Shown: positions 43,294 through 52,250 of the stretch, in pieces | Position numbering within the stretch: the first letter of the stretch is position 1 | Layout of the letters: every line of letters starts with the position of its first letter | NCBI RefSeq assembly: GCF_020149915.1 | Contig: NZ_CP083760.1 | Location: 3,162,001-3,226,000, forward strand | Direction: 5' to 3' | From: Candidatus Sulfidibacterium hydrothermale | GTDB lineage: Bacteria; Bacteroidota; Bacteroidia; Bacteroidales; F082 | Length of the DNA: 64,000 bases | Program-made: the position numbers and the translations under genes | Notes under the pieces: generated by a model | Databases searched by the model: none | Seen by the model: the letters and a program-made list of their open reading frames with translations, nothing else | Told to the model about the DNA's origin: nothing

Positions 43294-45972
43294 CTATTTT
43301 ACAATAAACTCATCGCAAAGTAATCCGGTTTTTAAACCGGCACCAGAACTCCAGGCCGGAGCAATCCCCCTATTCTTGGCAACCATCCGAACATAACGGG
43401 CCCGAACCGGTTTTCCTTCCCATTTTACGGTAAGTATCTTCGGACCTTCGTCCCGCGAAGGTTTACTCGGAGCATAATGGTAAACAAGCGTATAATCTTT
43501 TCCGTTTTCCGATACATAATAATTTACTGCCAGAGGGAAAAAGATGCGATACCAACGTGTTTGCTGGAGAAAATGAGCCGCAATTTCATGAATATCCTGT
43601 ATCGAATCCAAATCAACAGTGACTACCAAATCTTTTTTCAGAAAACCTTGCCAGTGCACATCATGAAAGTTGGCACTTGCCAATAATCCATCGGTAAGGG
43701 CTCCGGGACCACCACCAGTGCGGTATTTTGAAAACTCATTTTCCAACTCGGGTTTTCTTCCCAATGCTTTACTGACAACCACCGATTGTTGATACGTACC
43801 GATTCTTTTTCCGTTCCTGAACACGCCGGCAACCAAATCAGCATCCTGATGAAGAAGAAAAGGGGCCGAATACAGCCGGGAAGAAGCATCCGGTTTTGTC
43901 CCGTTGAGATTATACCGGATTATCGCATTGTCAACATTGGTCAAAAAACTGATTTTCAAACCTTTTCCCGGAGTAGAAACTGTTGTTTTCATAGTTAGGA
44001 CAGGCGCCATAAATAAATCATCAAACCAGGCTGTTCCGTGCGTGTTCAGAACAAGACTCACGGAAATCCGTTGTATTTGCCGTGTGCTGTCAGACGGCGT
44101 AATAAACCATTCATATTTTTTCCACTGGTTGGTCAGCAAAAAAGTTTTGGAGCCGGCACTTCGCGCACTGACTGTAAAAGATGGCGGCGGCGGTTTCCGG
44201 TGAAACAAACGCCAAAAGAATCCTTTTTCAGCCCACCGGTCTTCGCGAGGAGCCGCTTTGGCCCAAATCGTAAAATGATAGGTATGACCATATTCCAAAT
44301 AAGACGGGAAAAAAGAAAGCGAAACGCCTTCTCCGTTTTCCGGAGTAACAAGTCGTAATGAATGCTCACCCGAATGAAATACTCGCGAATCCACAAAGTA
44401 AGTAGAGCCGCGATCTTTACCCACATGGGCATAGCATGCCGACGGAACACCTGGAACAGGAAGGTACTCAAAACCGGGATCAATCATCATATTTTCCTGT
44501 TTTTCAACAGGAGCCGGAGAAGACTTTTTCAGCGAGATTTTGTACACCCGCGTTCCAAAACCATCAATCATGTCTGACAAAACATTCTTCTCCACCTTCA
44601 CATTTCTGTTTTCAAACAAAACAGCTGCTTGTCCGGAAGAAACAGTATCCGGTAAAGTAATTGTAAATCTTGATGGCCGGTTCAGCGTATTCACACAAAT
44701 AACTACTAATGTACTGTCTTTGGCAAGTGCCTTCACCCGGATATTTGAATCGTTGACTGCAATGGCGTTGATGCTTTCACCCTCCGAATAAAAAGGTATC
44801 AGCTCGGCCGTTTCGAGTGCCATTTTCCCGCACTCGGCCCAGGCAGCAGTTGATTTCGGAAAACCGTTTAACCCTTTACGAACAAAATACTGGATGCCCC
44901 GGGCCCCGTTAATCAATGCCAAATAAGTCATCGCCCGCAATTCTCCTGGAGTGGGTTCCCGTTTCCAGTTTTCATTACCGCCAAAAGCCTGGGGAGCAAT
45001 CCACAACGGCTTTTCCGGATAAAATGCTTTTTCCAGAGAGCGGGTCACCTTTTCCACTACTGTTACCGGCGCATTGGGAATAGGATACGGATCAGCCATA
45101 ACAATGTCCATAGCACCCGCATAACGCCAAGCCTGCGAAGGAGTCATAAAAACCATAGTAACCGGATGATATGGATCCAGTTTTTTTATCAACTTATATG
45201 TTTCAATAAGCGGTTCCGGTGGTTTACCCTGTCCAACCGGCTCATCGGCAATATACCAGGAAAGCAAGGCGGGATGATTCCGGAAAGCCAGAATTTCCCG
45301 GGTCAGCAGTTCCCGTCTTTTTTCTTGTGACACTTTCATTTTTGAGCCAACACCACCCCCACCGGCAACACTTAACAAATTGTAATTCACTTTTATCCCG
45401 AGAGCTGCACAACGGTCCATATAAGCTTTCCGTTGTTTAAACGTCTTTTTGGTAATTTTTTGATAGGGTGACATCAGGTTAAACCCTTTTACCACTTCTT
45501 CTTCCGGCAACGTGGGATAAACCGGCGAATAAGAGTAAAATCCAAACGGAATAAACGGCAATCCGTTTACAATCAGCGTTCCATTTAAACGATCGATTTT
45601 TACTTCGTTACGTTTTGGAGGTAAAAGCGTCAGATTAACGGTAGTATCGGTCAGAATATTTCCCGAATGATCTTTTACCACACACCGCAAAGGTGTTTTT
45701 CCTTTGTTGAACCCGGAAAGAGAAAACGAAAGCTGATTCATCCCTTTTTGCAAACCGGATTTCCGGACAAGCAATTGATCTTGCTGAAACACTTCCCCTT
45801 GCAGGGGAGATTTCCCCGGCATGTTTCTCAGGTAAAACAGCATTTCACCCGATTTTTCAGTGGTGTAAAAACTTTGCCGCGGAACCACTGTGATTTCCTG
45901 GCCATAAAGCCGGACAGAAAAAGCCAATAAAAAGGAAAAAACAATTTGAACCAGCAAATATCTATTTTTCAT
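43294..45972 (-). CDS. Secreted multidomain glycoside hydrolase-like protein
   Basis: This 892-residue protein has a signal peptide (about residues 1-24) and an N-terminal beta domain. A TIM-barrel-like region (about 130-420) contains FIPFGFYSYSP and then LSWYIADEPVGQGKP, with a candidate catalytic Glu. IVMADPYPIPNAPV, APQAFGG and YLALINGARGIQYFVRKG follow. A carbohydrate-binding-like beta domain comes next (about 490-650), then a chitobiase C-terminal-like domain (NAIIRYNLNGTKPDASSRLYSAP). An F5/8-type discoidin domain ends the protein (ANFHDVHWQGFLKKDLVVTVDLD to the terminus). The barrel resembles GH2/GH42-like clans but I cannot fix the family. It probably degrades a complex glycan outside the cell or in the periplasm. 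No SusC/D pair is adjacent. Confidence 0.8.
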   Translation of the reverse strand: MKNRYLLVQIVFSFLLAFSVRLYGQEITVVPRQSFYTTEKSGEMLFYLRNMPGKSPLQGEVFQQDQLLVRKSGLQKGMNQLSFSLSGFNKGKTPLRCVVKDHSGNILTDTTVNLTLLPPKRNEVKIDRLNGTLIVNGLPFIPFGFYSYSPVYPTLPEEEVVKGFNLMSPYQKITKKTFKQRKAYMDRCAALGIKVNYNLLSVAGGGGVGSKMKVSQEKRRELLTREILAFRNHPALLSWYIADEPVGQGKPPEPLIETYKLIKKLDPYHPVTMVFMTPSQAWRYAGAMDIVMADPYPIPNAPVTVVEKVTRSLEKAFYPEKPLWIAPQAFGGNENWKREPTPGELRAMTYLALINGARGIQYFVRKGLNGFPKSTAAWAECGKMALETAELIPFYSEGESINAIAVNDSNIRVKALAKDSTLVVICVNTLNRPSRFTITLPDTVSSGQAAVLFENRNVKVEKNVLSDMIDGFGTRVYKISLKKSSPAPVEKQENMMIDPGFEYLPVPGVPSACYAHVGKDRGSTYFVDSRVFHSGEHSLRLVTPENGEGVSLSFFPSYLEYGHTYHFTIWAKAAPREDRWAEKGFFWRLFHRKPPPPSFTVSARSAGSKTFLLTNQWKKYEWFITPSDSTRQIQRISVSLVLNTHGTAWFDDLFMAPVLTMKTTVSTPGKGLKISFLTNVDNAIIRYNLNGTKPDASSRLYSAPFLLHQDADLVAGVFRNGKRIGTYQQSVVVSKALGRKPELENEFSKYRTGGGPGALTDGLLASANFHDVHWQGFLKKDLVVTVDLDSIQDIHEIAAHFLQQTRWYRIFFPLAVNYYVSENGKDYTLVYHYAPSKPSRDEGPKILTVKWEGKPVRARYVRMVAKNRGIAPAWSSGAGLKTGLLCDEFIVK

Positions 45973-46012
45973 AGAACTATCTTTTGCTTTTAGGGAATAT
46001 TATCGTTGTTTT

Positions 46013-46309
46013 TTAAAGTTTTATCGAGATGTTTACTTTCCCACCTAAGCCCTTTTCTACTATTTCAAACAATGTTTTTAAAGTAAGGTTACTTCCGTTA
46101 TTTTCTACTCTGGATATGTAAGTTCGTTTCTTGTTTACCAGTTCGGCAAGTTCTTCCTGCGTGAGTTTTCTCTTTTTCCGGGCTTCTCTTAATAAAAGTC
46201 CTATTTTAAAAGATTCGAATTCCCGTTCTAACTGGTCTCGTCTTTCTGTGCCTTTTTTCCCGTAAACATTGTCTTTTATTTCTTTCCAGCTTTTCGTGTT
46301 CTTTTTCAT
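46013..46309 (-). CDS. HTH (XRE/HigA-like) antitoxin
   Basis: This 98-residue protein has an Arg/Lys-rich N-terminus (about 1-30) and a Cro/C1-type helix-turn-helix: REARKKRKLTQEELAELVNKKRTYISRVENNGSNLTLKTLFEIVEK (about residues 38-83). It follows the toxin gene by 2 nt, the toxin-first order of HigBA modules. It should neutralise the toxin and repress the operon by binding the inverted repeat overlapping its promoter (46676-46691). Together they form a type II toxin-antitoxin pair. Confidence 0.9.
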   Translation of the reverse strand: MKKNTKSWKEIKDNVYGKKGTERRDQLEREFESFKIGLLLREARKKRKLTQEELAELVNKKRTYISRVENNGSNLTLKTLFEIVEKGLGGKVNISIKL

Positions 46310-46311
46310 GG

Positions 46312-46665
46312 TTATGGTCTCCTTTCGTCTTTTTCGTTGTAATATTCATTCATTAATCGTACCGCTTTCTGAATTTCTCTTTTGGGCGTTTTTTGTGTCT
46401 TTTTAACAAACCCGTTCAATAAAATTACCAGTCTGCCCCGGTCAAAAAAACAAAATACACGCCAAATGTTTTTTGCCAGAGATATTCTCGCTTCATAAAG
46501 CCCTTTCGTCCCCGAAATTGCTCTCAAATAGTTTTCAGGAACTCTTTCCAATGTTTCTATTGCTTCAATTACTTTAAAAATTTTGTCCTGTACCTTTTCC
46601 GGTTGTTCTTTCAGAAAGTTTTCAAAATAGTCTTTATATGCTATTACTTCCCTTACTTTTTTCAT
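46312..46665 (-). CDS. HigB/RelE-like toxin (Gp49 family)
   Basis: This 117-residue protein is of the RelE/HigB superfamily. A helical N-terminus is followed by the core KVQDKIFKVIEAIETLERVP, then the beta-sheet segment GTKGLYEARISLAKNIWRVFCFFDRGRLVILLNGFVKKTQKTPKREIQKA. The conserved YEAR...WRVF and LLNGFVKKTQKTP motifs match phage Gp49/HigB mRNA interferases, with catalytic-type Lys/Arg retained. The toxin is first in the operon. The -7 element lies 5 nt before the ATG, so the toxin message may be leaderless. Confidence 0.9.
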   Translation of the reverse strand: MKKVREVIAYKDYFENFLKEQPEKVQDKIFKVIEAIETLERVPENYLRAISGTKGLYEARISLAKNIWRVFCFFDRGRLVILLNGFVKKTQKTPKREIQKAVRLMNEYYNEKDERRP

Positions 46666-46670
46666 TGACG

Positions 46671-46691
46671 CAAAGGTAACCTAAAAGTTAC
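46671..46691 (-). promoter_or_regulatory. Promoter and candidate operator of the toxin-antitoxin operon
   Basis: On the minus strand TACCTTTG (46671-46678) is an exact -7 element. GTAAC (46676-46680) and GTTAC (46687-46691), separated by 6 nt, form an inverted repeat overlapping it, the expected place for autorepression by the HTH antitoxin. Confidence 0.55.
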
Positions 46692-46771
46692 ATTTTTCCA
46701 AGTGTTTTTTCTTCCTTTTTGGAAACGTTTCCCATACAATACTACAACTCTAAATACCCCATGTCCAAATT

Positions 46772-48163
46772 TTAACAAATATGCTTATGATGCTGATTTG
46801 TTTTAATTTTTGGACGGGGAGGTTTACATTGTTCTATCAATTCTTTGGTAAAACGATGCATGTCATCAATCAGCATATCGGCCATATCGCGACTAAAATT
46901 TTCTTTGATAACAATGCGTAAAACTTCCACTTTTTGGGCATCGGGAGGCAAGGTATAAGCCGGGACAATCCATCCCCGCTCACGCAATTTATCTGACAAT
47001 TGAAAAACATTAAATTCCTTACGGTTTTTCACCTTTAAAGCTAAAATAGGCAACTGAATCTCCTTGTTTATTACTTCCAGGTTCCTGACTTTTCTTAATT
47101 TAGAAGCCAGATACCGGGCATTTTTCAGGCTGTTTTCCATCACCAGGCGATAACCTGTTTTTCCCAGTCGCAGCAGGTTATAATACTGGGCAATCATCAT
47201 GGCGCTGCCACGCGAAAAGTTGAGTGTATACGTTGCTTCCTGACTACCAAGATAATTCACATAAAAAATCAACTCCTCCGGAAGATCGACCTTGTCACGC
47301 ATGATAAGCCAACCTACGCCGGGATAAACCAACCCGTATTTGTGACCGGAAACATTAATGGAATGTACATGCGAAAGACGAAAATCCCATTTAAAATCCG
47401 GGTAAAGAAATGGAAGGATAAACCCGCCACTGGCACCGTCTACATGAATAGGAATATGCCAGCCTTTTTCTTTTTCAACTTCTTCAAGCATGCTGTTAAT
47501 CTCTTGAATAGGATCAAGTTCACCGGTAAAAGTGGTTCCCATGACAGCTCCCACTGCAATTGTATTTTCATCAATCCGTTCTTTTACTTCTTCTGCCGTA
47601 ATGGTAAAACGGTTTTCTTTCATCGGAATTATCCGCATTTCCACATCAAAATAGCGGGCAAATTTCTCCCAAACTACATGCACATCCGCACCAATGACCA
47701 TATTAGGATTGCGTGTTGACTTTCCTTCTTTTTCACGCCGTTTGCGCCAACTCCACTTGTGTGCCAACAATCCCAGCATAATAGATTCCGATGAACCAAT
47801 CGTGGAGGTTCCGATATACTCTTTACTTTCCGGAGCATGAAAAAGCCGTGCCAGCATGTTAACCACACGCGCCTGAATTTTACCGGTCTGCGGATATTCA
47901 TCCTGATCAACCAGGTTTTTGTTTAACGTTTCCATGATCAGCTTTTCCGCCTGGGGTTCCATCCATGTGGTAACAAAAGAAGCCAGATTCAATGCCGGAT
48001 TCCCATCAATGTTCAGCTCATCATGGATAAGTTGATAAACGACATCGGCGTCCATCCCCTTTTCAGGAATCTGAAACCGGGGAACCGGTTTGGTAAAAAA
48101 CCGGTTAGCATAAGTGGTTGAAACAATTTCTTTTCCGCCGTTTTTTCTTTTTTTAGATATCAT
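46772..48163 (-). CDS. gadB: Glutamate decarboxylase
   Basis: This 463-residue PLP enzyme converts glutamate to GABA and CO2, consuming a proton. Recognisable blocks are the [13 protein letters not shown] opening, [16 protein letters not shown] (about 116-131), [13 protein letters not shown] and the PLP-lysine motif [17 protein letters not shown] (about 270-286). The C-terminal tail ([12 protein letters not shown]) retains His/Lys residues like the regulatory tail of GadB. It overlaps the upstream MFS transporter gene by 4 nt, so they are translationally coupled. Normally GadB is paired with the APC-type antiporter GadC; here the partner is an MFS protein. Confidence 0.94.
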   Translation of the reverse strand: MISKKRKNGGKEIVSTTYANRFFTKPVPRFQIPEKGMDADVVYQLIHDELNIDGNPALNLASFVTTWMEPQAEKLIMETLNKNLVDQDEYPQTGKIQARVVNMLARLFHAPESKEYIGTSTIGSSESIMLGLLAHKWSWRKRREKEGKSTRNPNMVIGADVHVVWEKFARYFDVEMRIIPMKENRFTITAEEVKERIDENTIAVGAVMGTTFTGELDPIQEINSMLEEVEKEKGWHIPIHVDGASGGFILPFLYPDFKWDFRLSHVHSINVSGHKYGLVYPGVGWLIMRDKVDLPEELIFYVNYLGSQEATYTLNFSRGSAMMIAQYYNLLRLGKTGYRLVMENSLKNARYLASKLRKVRNLEVINKEIQLPILALKVKNRKEFNVFQLSDKLRERGWIVPAYTLPPDAQKVEVLRIVIKENFSRDMADMLIDDMHRFTKELIEQCKPPRPKIKTNQHHKHIC

Positions 48164-49374
48164 GATCTTAAATTTAATTTTTTTGATTTACGTTGAAAAA
48201 TAGTTAACCCAATGGCGATTCCGGAAAAAAAGATACCAAAGTACATAATCACCGGATATCCCATGGCAGCTACAAGATAACCACCAATGGCACCGCCAAT
48301 AACATTATCGATACTTTGAAAAGCATTGGCCAAACCCAATGCTTCTCCGCGTTTTTGCTCATCCGTCAGTTCTACCACACTAATATTCATTCCGGTAGAA
48401 ATAAATGCCCACGAGAAAATCATGAGCATAAAACCGGCTATTCCCACCACATAATAAGGCGTCCACATGCCAATCAGCATCAATACAAAACTCAAGGCAT
48501 AAGACAAAATTCCCAGATTCATGGTGAAAAAAGCACTCTTTTTCTTCGCGATGTTTCCGGCCGTAATGAACAGAAAAACTCCAATGGCCGTGCTTACCGC
48601 ATAAACTAACGAAGCCTCACTGGTACTTAAATGAAATGCTTTTTTCATCAGCAGCGGATACATGGCATATACCGGTGCAGGAGCCAGCAAAACAAAAATC
48701 CAGCGGATATTCAGCAGTAAAAGGTCCTTGTTTTTAAAATTCAGAAAATGTTTCCACCGAATATGCCCGTGAAAATAACCGTTAAAAAGTTCGGCAAAAT
48801 GTTGCCGTGGCCGTAAAATCTTAAAATGGAGATGGTAATGGGCAGCTTTTGCATTATGATGTTTGTAAAACGGAAGATACACCAAAATAGCAATGGCCAA
48901 AAAAGGAAGTGCCACCACCGCTTTGGAGTAAATCGAAGTAATCAGCAGGCCGGTGACCGTTCCAAAAGTCATAAAAGCCTGCATCCGTGCGATATACTTA
49001 TCCCAAAGTTCCTCCGGATAAGTATGGGTCACCATTACGCTGGCATAAGTAAAAACGCTGGCTGCGGAAGCACCAAAGAAAAAAGCTGCCGGCACCAGAA
49101 ACTTTCCGTTCAGCAGCACAATAATAAGCCACGTCAAAAACGAAAGAACCGTTCCGGTAAAAATAAGCCGATTCAACTGAAAACGGGTAGTCAAATGTCC
49201 CCAAAGCACAGCCCCCACAGCAATTCCCAGATTGATCATGGCAAAAGTCAATCCGGCCCGGGACGTGCTGCCCGCCAGCAAAGGCAAAGCCACAATACCA
49301 ATTCCCCATACCACGCCGTTTACAATACTAAACGGAAGAGACAGGTAATAAAAATTTGGTTTCTTCATACCCAC
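48160..49374 (-). CDS. MFS transporter paired with glutamate decarboxylase
   Basis: This 404-residue inner-membrane protein has about 11-12 helices in two halves separated by a cytoplasmic loop rich in His/Lys (near residues 172-215, [19 protein letters not shown]). The MFS-type GHLTTRF motif lies in loop 2-3, and [27 protein letters not shown] near residues 341-367. It is the first gene of the pair; the decarboxylase overlaps it by 4 nt. Glutamate/GABA exchange is a hypothesis from context; MFS proteins more often do proton symport or export. No -7 element was found upstream. Confidence 0.88.
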   Translation of the reverse strand: MGMKKPNFYYLSLPFSIVNGVVWGIGIVALPLLAGSTSRAGLTFAMINLGIAVGAVLWGHLTTRFQLNRLIFTGTVLSFLTWLIIVLLNGKFLVPAAFFFGASAASVFTYASVMVTHTYPEELWDKYIARMQAFMTFGTVTGLLITSIYSKAVVALPFLAIAILVYLPFYKHHNAKAAHYHLHFKILRPRQHFAELFNGYFHGHIRWKHFLNFKNKDLLLLNIRWIFVLLAPAPVYAMYPLLMKKAFHLSTSEASLVYAVSTAIGVFLFITAGNIAKKKSAFFTMNLGILSYALSFVLMLIGMWTPYYVVGIAGFMLMIFSWAFISTGMNISVVELTDEQKRGEALGLANAFQSIDNVIGGAIGGYLVAAMGYPVIMYFGIFFSGIAIGLTIFQRKSKKLNLRS

Positions 49375-49454
49375 TACACTTTGCTGATTGTCCTGTAAAA
49401 GTAAAACTTTTTATCCACACGTCCCATTCTGTTTGTTTTCAGAACAGGCCATAC

Positions 49455-50591
49455 TCATTCTTCATCCACAAAAAGATCAGCAGCAATTCCGTCAGCAAAC
49501 AATTTTCCTTCTTCAGTTAAGATATAAGCATTCCCCTTTTTTCTCACTTTCCCATTAGCAATCCAGTGCTGTATTTGTCGTAAAAAAAGTGCTTCATAAC
49601 GTTTTCCGAATCCATTCCGGATATGCTCCACATCGCATCCCCATGAAGTCCGTAAAGCGGTTAATACGTATTCGTTATAACGCTGCTCTTCGGTAAGGAT
49701 TTCCTTTTCCTGTATCACCCGTTCGGTAGTATCGGCCTGCGTATATTGTTTCAGGTTTTTTACGTTCCATTGTCGTGAAAAACCATTATACGAATGGGCC
49801 GAAGGCCCTAAACCAAGATAATGCCCGCCCATCCAATAAGCCGAATTGTGTTTGGAATAAAAACCGGGCAAAGCAAAGTTGGAAATTTCATATTGGATAT
49901 ACCCCCGTTTTTCTGTCTGTTCGAGCAAAATATTAAACTGACGAATACTTTGTTCTTCGTCAACCGCCGTAAGTTTTTGCTGACGAATTAACACATCCAA
50001 AGCCGTACGAGGTTCCACCGTAAGCGCATACGACGACAAGTGCGGGATATTCCACTCAAAAAAACGGTGAAGATTTTGTTTCCATTTTTCTTCTGTCAGT
50101 GTCGGAATACCATAAATCAAATCAATGGAAAGATTCCGGAAGCCGTTTTTTTGTGCCGTTTCAATGGCCTTTATGGCCTGGGCAGCATGATGACTGCGAT
50201 GCAGATATTGCAAATCATCATCAAAAAAACTTTGCACTCCGATACTTAACCGGTTGATTTTTGTTTCGGCTTTCAATTGTTTCAGATAATCATCCGACAA
50301 GTCATCCGGATTGGCTTCAAGGGTAATTTCTGCCTCAGGACTTAACACAAAAAGATCCTGAATTTTATCCAAAATTTGGTTGATTTCCGAAATCGTCAAT
50401 AACGAAGGCGTGCCGCCTCCAAAATAAACCGTTTGGATTTGTTTGTCCGGCAGATAATCTTTGCGCCATTGCATTTCGTTCAGCAAAGCATCCACAAAAA
50501 CAGAACGGTACCGGCGCGAGGCCACAGAATAAAAATTGCAATAATGGCATTTCTGCTTACAAAACGGAATATGGATATAAATACCGGACAT
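49455..50591 (-). CDS. hemW: Radical SAM protein HemW (heme chaperone; coproporphyrinogen III oxidase-like)
   Basis: This 378-residue radical SAM protein has the iron-sulfur motif CKQKCHYC (Cys 11, 15, 18), the FGGGTPSLL SAM-binding stretch (about 58-66) and IGVQSFFDDDLQYLHR. The KHNSAYWMGGHYLGLGPSAHSYNG segment contains the HNxxYW heme-binding motif that identifies HemW rather than HemN. HemW delivers heme to membrane respiratory proteins. It lies 10 nt after the histidine kinase gene in the same minus-strand unit. Confidence 0.94.
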   Translation of the reverse strand: MSGIYIHIPFCKQKCHYCNFYSVASRRYRSVFVDALLNEMQWRKDYLPDKQIQTVYFGGGTPSLLTISEINQILDKIQDLFVLSPEAEITLEANPDDLSDDYLKQLKAETKINRLSIGVQSFFDDDLQYLHRSHHAAQAIKAIETAQKNGFRNLSIDLIYGIPTLTEEKWKQNLHRFFEWNIPHLSSYALTVEPRTALDVLIRQQKLTAVDEEQSIRQFNILLEQTEKRGYIQYEISNFALPGFYSKHNSAYWMGGHYLGLGPSAHSYNGFSRQWNVKNLKQYTQADTTERVIQEKEILTEEQRYNEYVLTALRTSWGCDVEHIRNGFGKRYEALFLRQIQHWIANGKVRKKGNAYILTEEGKLFADGIAADLFVDEE

Positions 50592-50601
50592 GGGTATCGG
50601 T

Positions 50602-52104
50602 TTATTTCTTCAGGATAATCCGGAAAGTGGTCCCTTTGGAAGAGGAACTTTTGACAAAGATTTTCCCTTTGTGATACTCCTGAATAATTCTTTTGGCCAA
50701 AGACAAGCCCAAACCCCACCCCCGTTTTTTGCTGGTGTAACCCGGATTAAAAACCGATTTCTGTTCGGTAATCGGAATTCCTTTTCCGGTATCAATCACA
50801 TCCACAATTACCTGTTTGCTTTCTTCCTGCATGTCAATGGTAATATTCCCCTTTCCGTTCATGGCATCAATGGCATTTTTGCAAAGATTTTCGAGTACCC
50901 AACTAAACAGAGGAGCATTTACCGGCAAGATAATTTCTTTTTCGCGCGGAAACAAAATGTTGTAATGTACCTTGCTGGGCGATCGGGGTTTTAAATAAGC
51001 AATGGTATCATAGATGATTTTGGTCAGATTATCTTCATCAAGGCTGGGGGTAGAACCTATCTTGGAAAACCGTTCGGTAATCACCTCCAGTCGTTTTACA
51101 TCTTTTGTAATTTCTTCGGCCGCCTGTTTGGCATTGGATTCATCCATTTTGATCAGCTCTACCCAGGCCATAATGGAAGAAAGCGGCGTTCCGATCTGAT
51201 GAGCTGTTTCTTTGGCCATTCCGGCCCAAACCCGATTTTGTTCCGATTTCCGCGAAGCACTGAAAAGCAGATAAGCCACCAACAGGAAAAAGGCAATGAC
51301 CATAATCTGGGCTACCGGAAACCATTTCATCCGGGTTAACAGGTTGGAACTTTTATAAAAAATATAGGCTTTACCCTGTTCCGGAAAGTTGATTTCAATC
51401 GGCTCATTCTGTTCTTTCATCTCCTCCAGCATTTTTTGGGCATACACCGGATTGCTCATCCGTACATCATTTAAATTCCCAAACTGAAGGATATTTTTTT
51501 GTGTACTGTCGGTTACAATAACCGGCACATTAGACGAGTTAGCCGTAATCTCCGACATAAAAACAGAAATGTAATCATTAAGGATATACTGAAGCTGATT
51601 GAAAACCAAGGAGTTTTTGTAATAAATTTTTGTTCCGGTTTGTGGAATAGGGATGGGAGGATAAACCGAAAACTCATCTTTCAGCTTTCCGCGAAAATAA
51701 AGCTGGGACGAATCTGGTTTTGGCACCAGATTCCTGTAAAAGATAATTTTCCCCTTTTCATCGGTAATGATCACCGGAATATCCTGATTCCGGTTAATAA
51801 TGCTCAGATAAAAAGTTAACTCATCAGAGGTATTATCATTACGAAGCAACCGTTTATACACTTCGGCCAAAAGTTCTACTTTTTGCCGCTCAGACTGACG
51901 TAGCTGTTTAAAAAAGGCATCCGTATATTTTACCAGACGGAGTTTCCGGTGAACAGCATCCGCCCACAACCGGACATTTTTCCGTTCGGCCTGGGCAAAT
52001 TTGGCCACCAGCAAATTGGTATAAAACAACGATGCAGCAATAATCAGGATACCCAGAATGGCAAGAATCAGCTTCCAACGTTTTTTTTTCGTGTATAACT
52101 CCAC
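50602..52104 (-). CDS. Orphan membrane sensor histidine kinase
   Basis: I place the start at the GTG at 52104 (500 residues). A TTG at 52125 opens the same frame, but the promoter -7 element covers it. Two membrane helices (about residues 11-34 and 264-288) flank a large extracytoplasmic sensor domain of about 230 residues. The DHp domain has the phospho-accepting His in GMAKETAHQIGTPLSSIMAW (near 305). The ATPase domain has N (ENLCKNAIDAMN), G1 (VDVIDTGKGI) and G2 (KRGWGLGLSLAKRI) boxes intact. There is no response regulator or HAMP domain nearby. It is co-transcribed with hemW 10 nt downstream. The sensed signal is unknown. Confidence 0.92.
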   Translation of the reverse strand: MELYTKKKRWKLILAILGILIIAASLFYTNLLVAKFAQAERKNVRLWADAVHRKLRLVKYTDAFFKQLRQSERQKVELLAEVYKRLLRNDNTSDELTFYLSIINRNQDIPVIITDEKGKIIFYRNLVPKPDSSQLYFRGKLKDEFSVYPPIPIPQTGTKIYYKNSLVFNQLQYILNDYISVFMSEITANSSNVPVIVTDSTQKNILQFGNLNDVRMSNPVYAQKMLEEMKEQNEPIEINFPEQGKAYIFYKSSNLLTRMKWFPVAQIMVIAFFLLVAYLLFSASRKSEQNRVWAGMAKETAHQIGTPLSSIMAWVELIKMDESNAKQAAEEITKDVKRLEVITERFSKIGSTPSLDEDNLTKIIYDTIAYLKPRSPSKVHYNILFPREKEIILPVNAPLFSWVLENLCKNAIDAMNGKGNITIDMQEESKQVIVDVIDTGKGIPITEQKSVFNPGYTSKKRGWGLGLSLAKRIIQEYHKGKIFVKSSSSKGTTFRIILKK

Positions 52105-52122
52105 ATCAATCCATTTAATGAC

Positions 52123-52130
52123 CAAAAATA
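52123..52130 (-). promoter_or_regulatory. -7 element of the kinase-hemW operon
   Basis: On the minus strand this is TATTTTTG, an exact -7 match. It overlaps the in-frame TTG at 52125, so translation should start downstream, at the GTG at 52104. Confidence 0.5.
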
Positions 52131-52150
52131 CAAACTCTTCATCTGATACG

Positions 52151-52233
52151 AAAACAGGCCTGTTTTATTGTACTACCTTTTTTTATTTTAGGTAGTTCTT
52201 CCCTTCGGAAGAGAAATAAAACAGACCTGTTTT
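52151..52233. repeat. Nested palindromic structure between phosphatase and kinase genes
   Basis: The 19-nt left arm (52151-52169) and right arm (52215-52233) are inverted copies with one mismatch. Each arm begins or ends in a near-palindrome (AAAACAGGCCTGTTTT; the other has GA for GG). Inside are two further hairpins: ACTACCT/AGGTAGT (52172-52178 with 52190-52196) and TCTTCC/GGAAGA (52197-52202 with 52207-52212). The result is a three-way-junction-like fold. It probably also terminates the phosphatase mRNA on the minus strand. Confidence 0.6.
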
Positions 52234-52250
52234 ACGACTAAAAAAAATGA

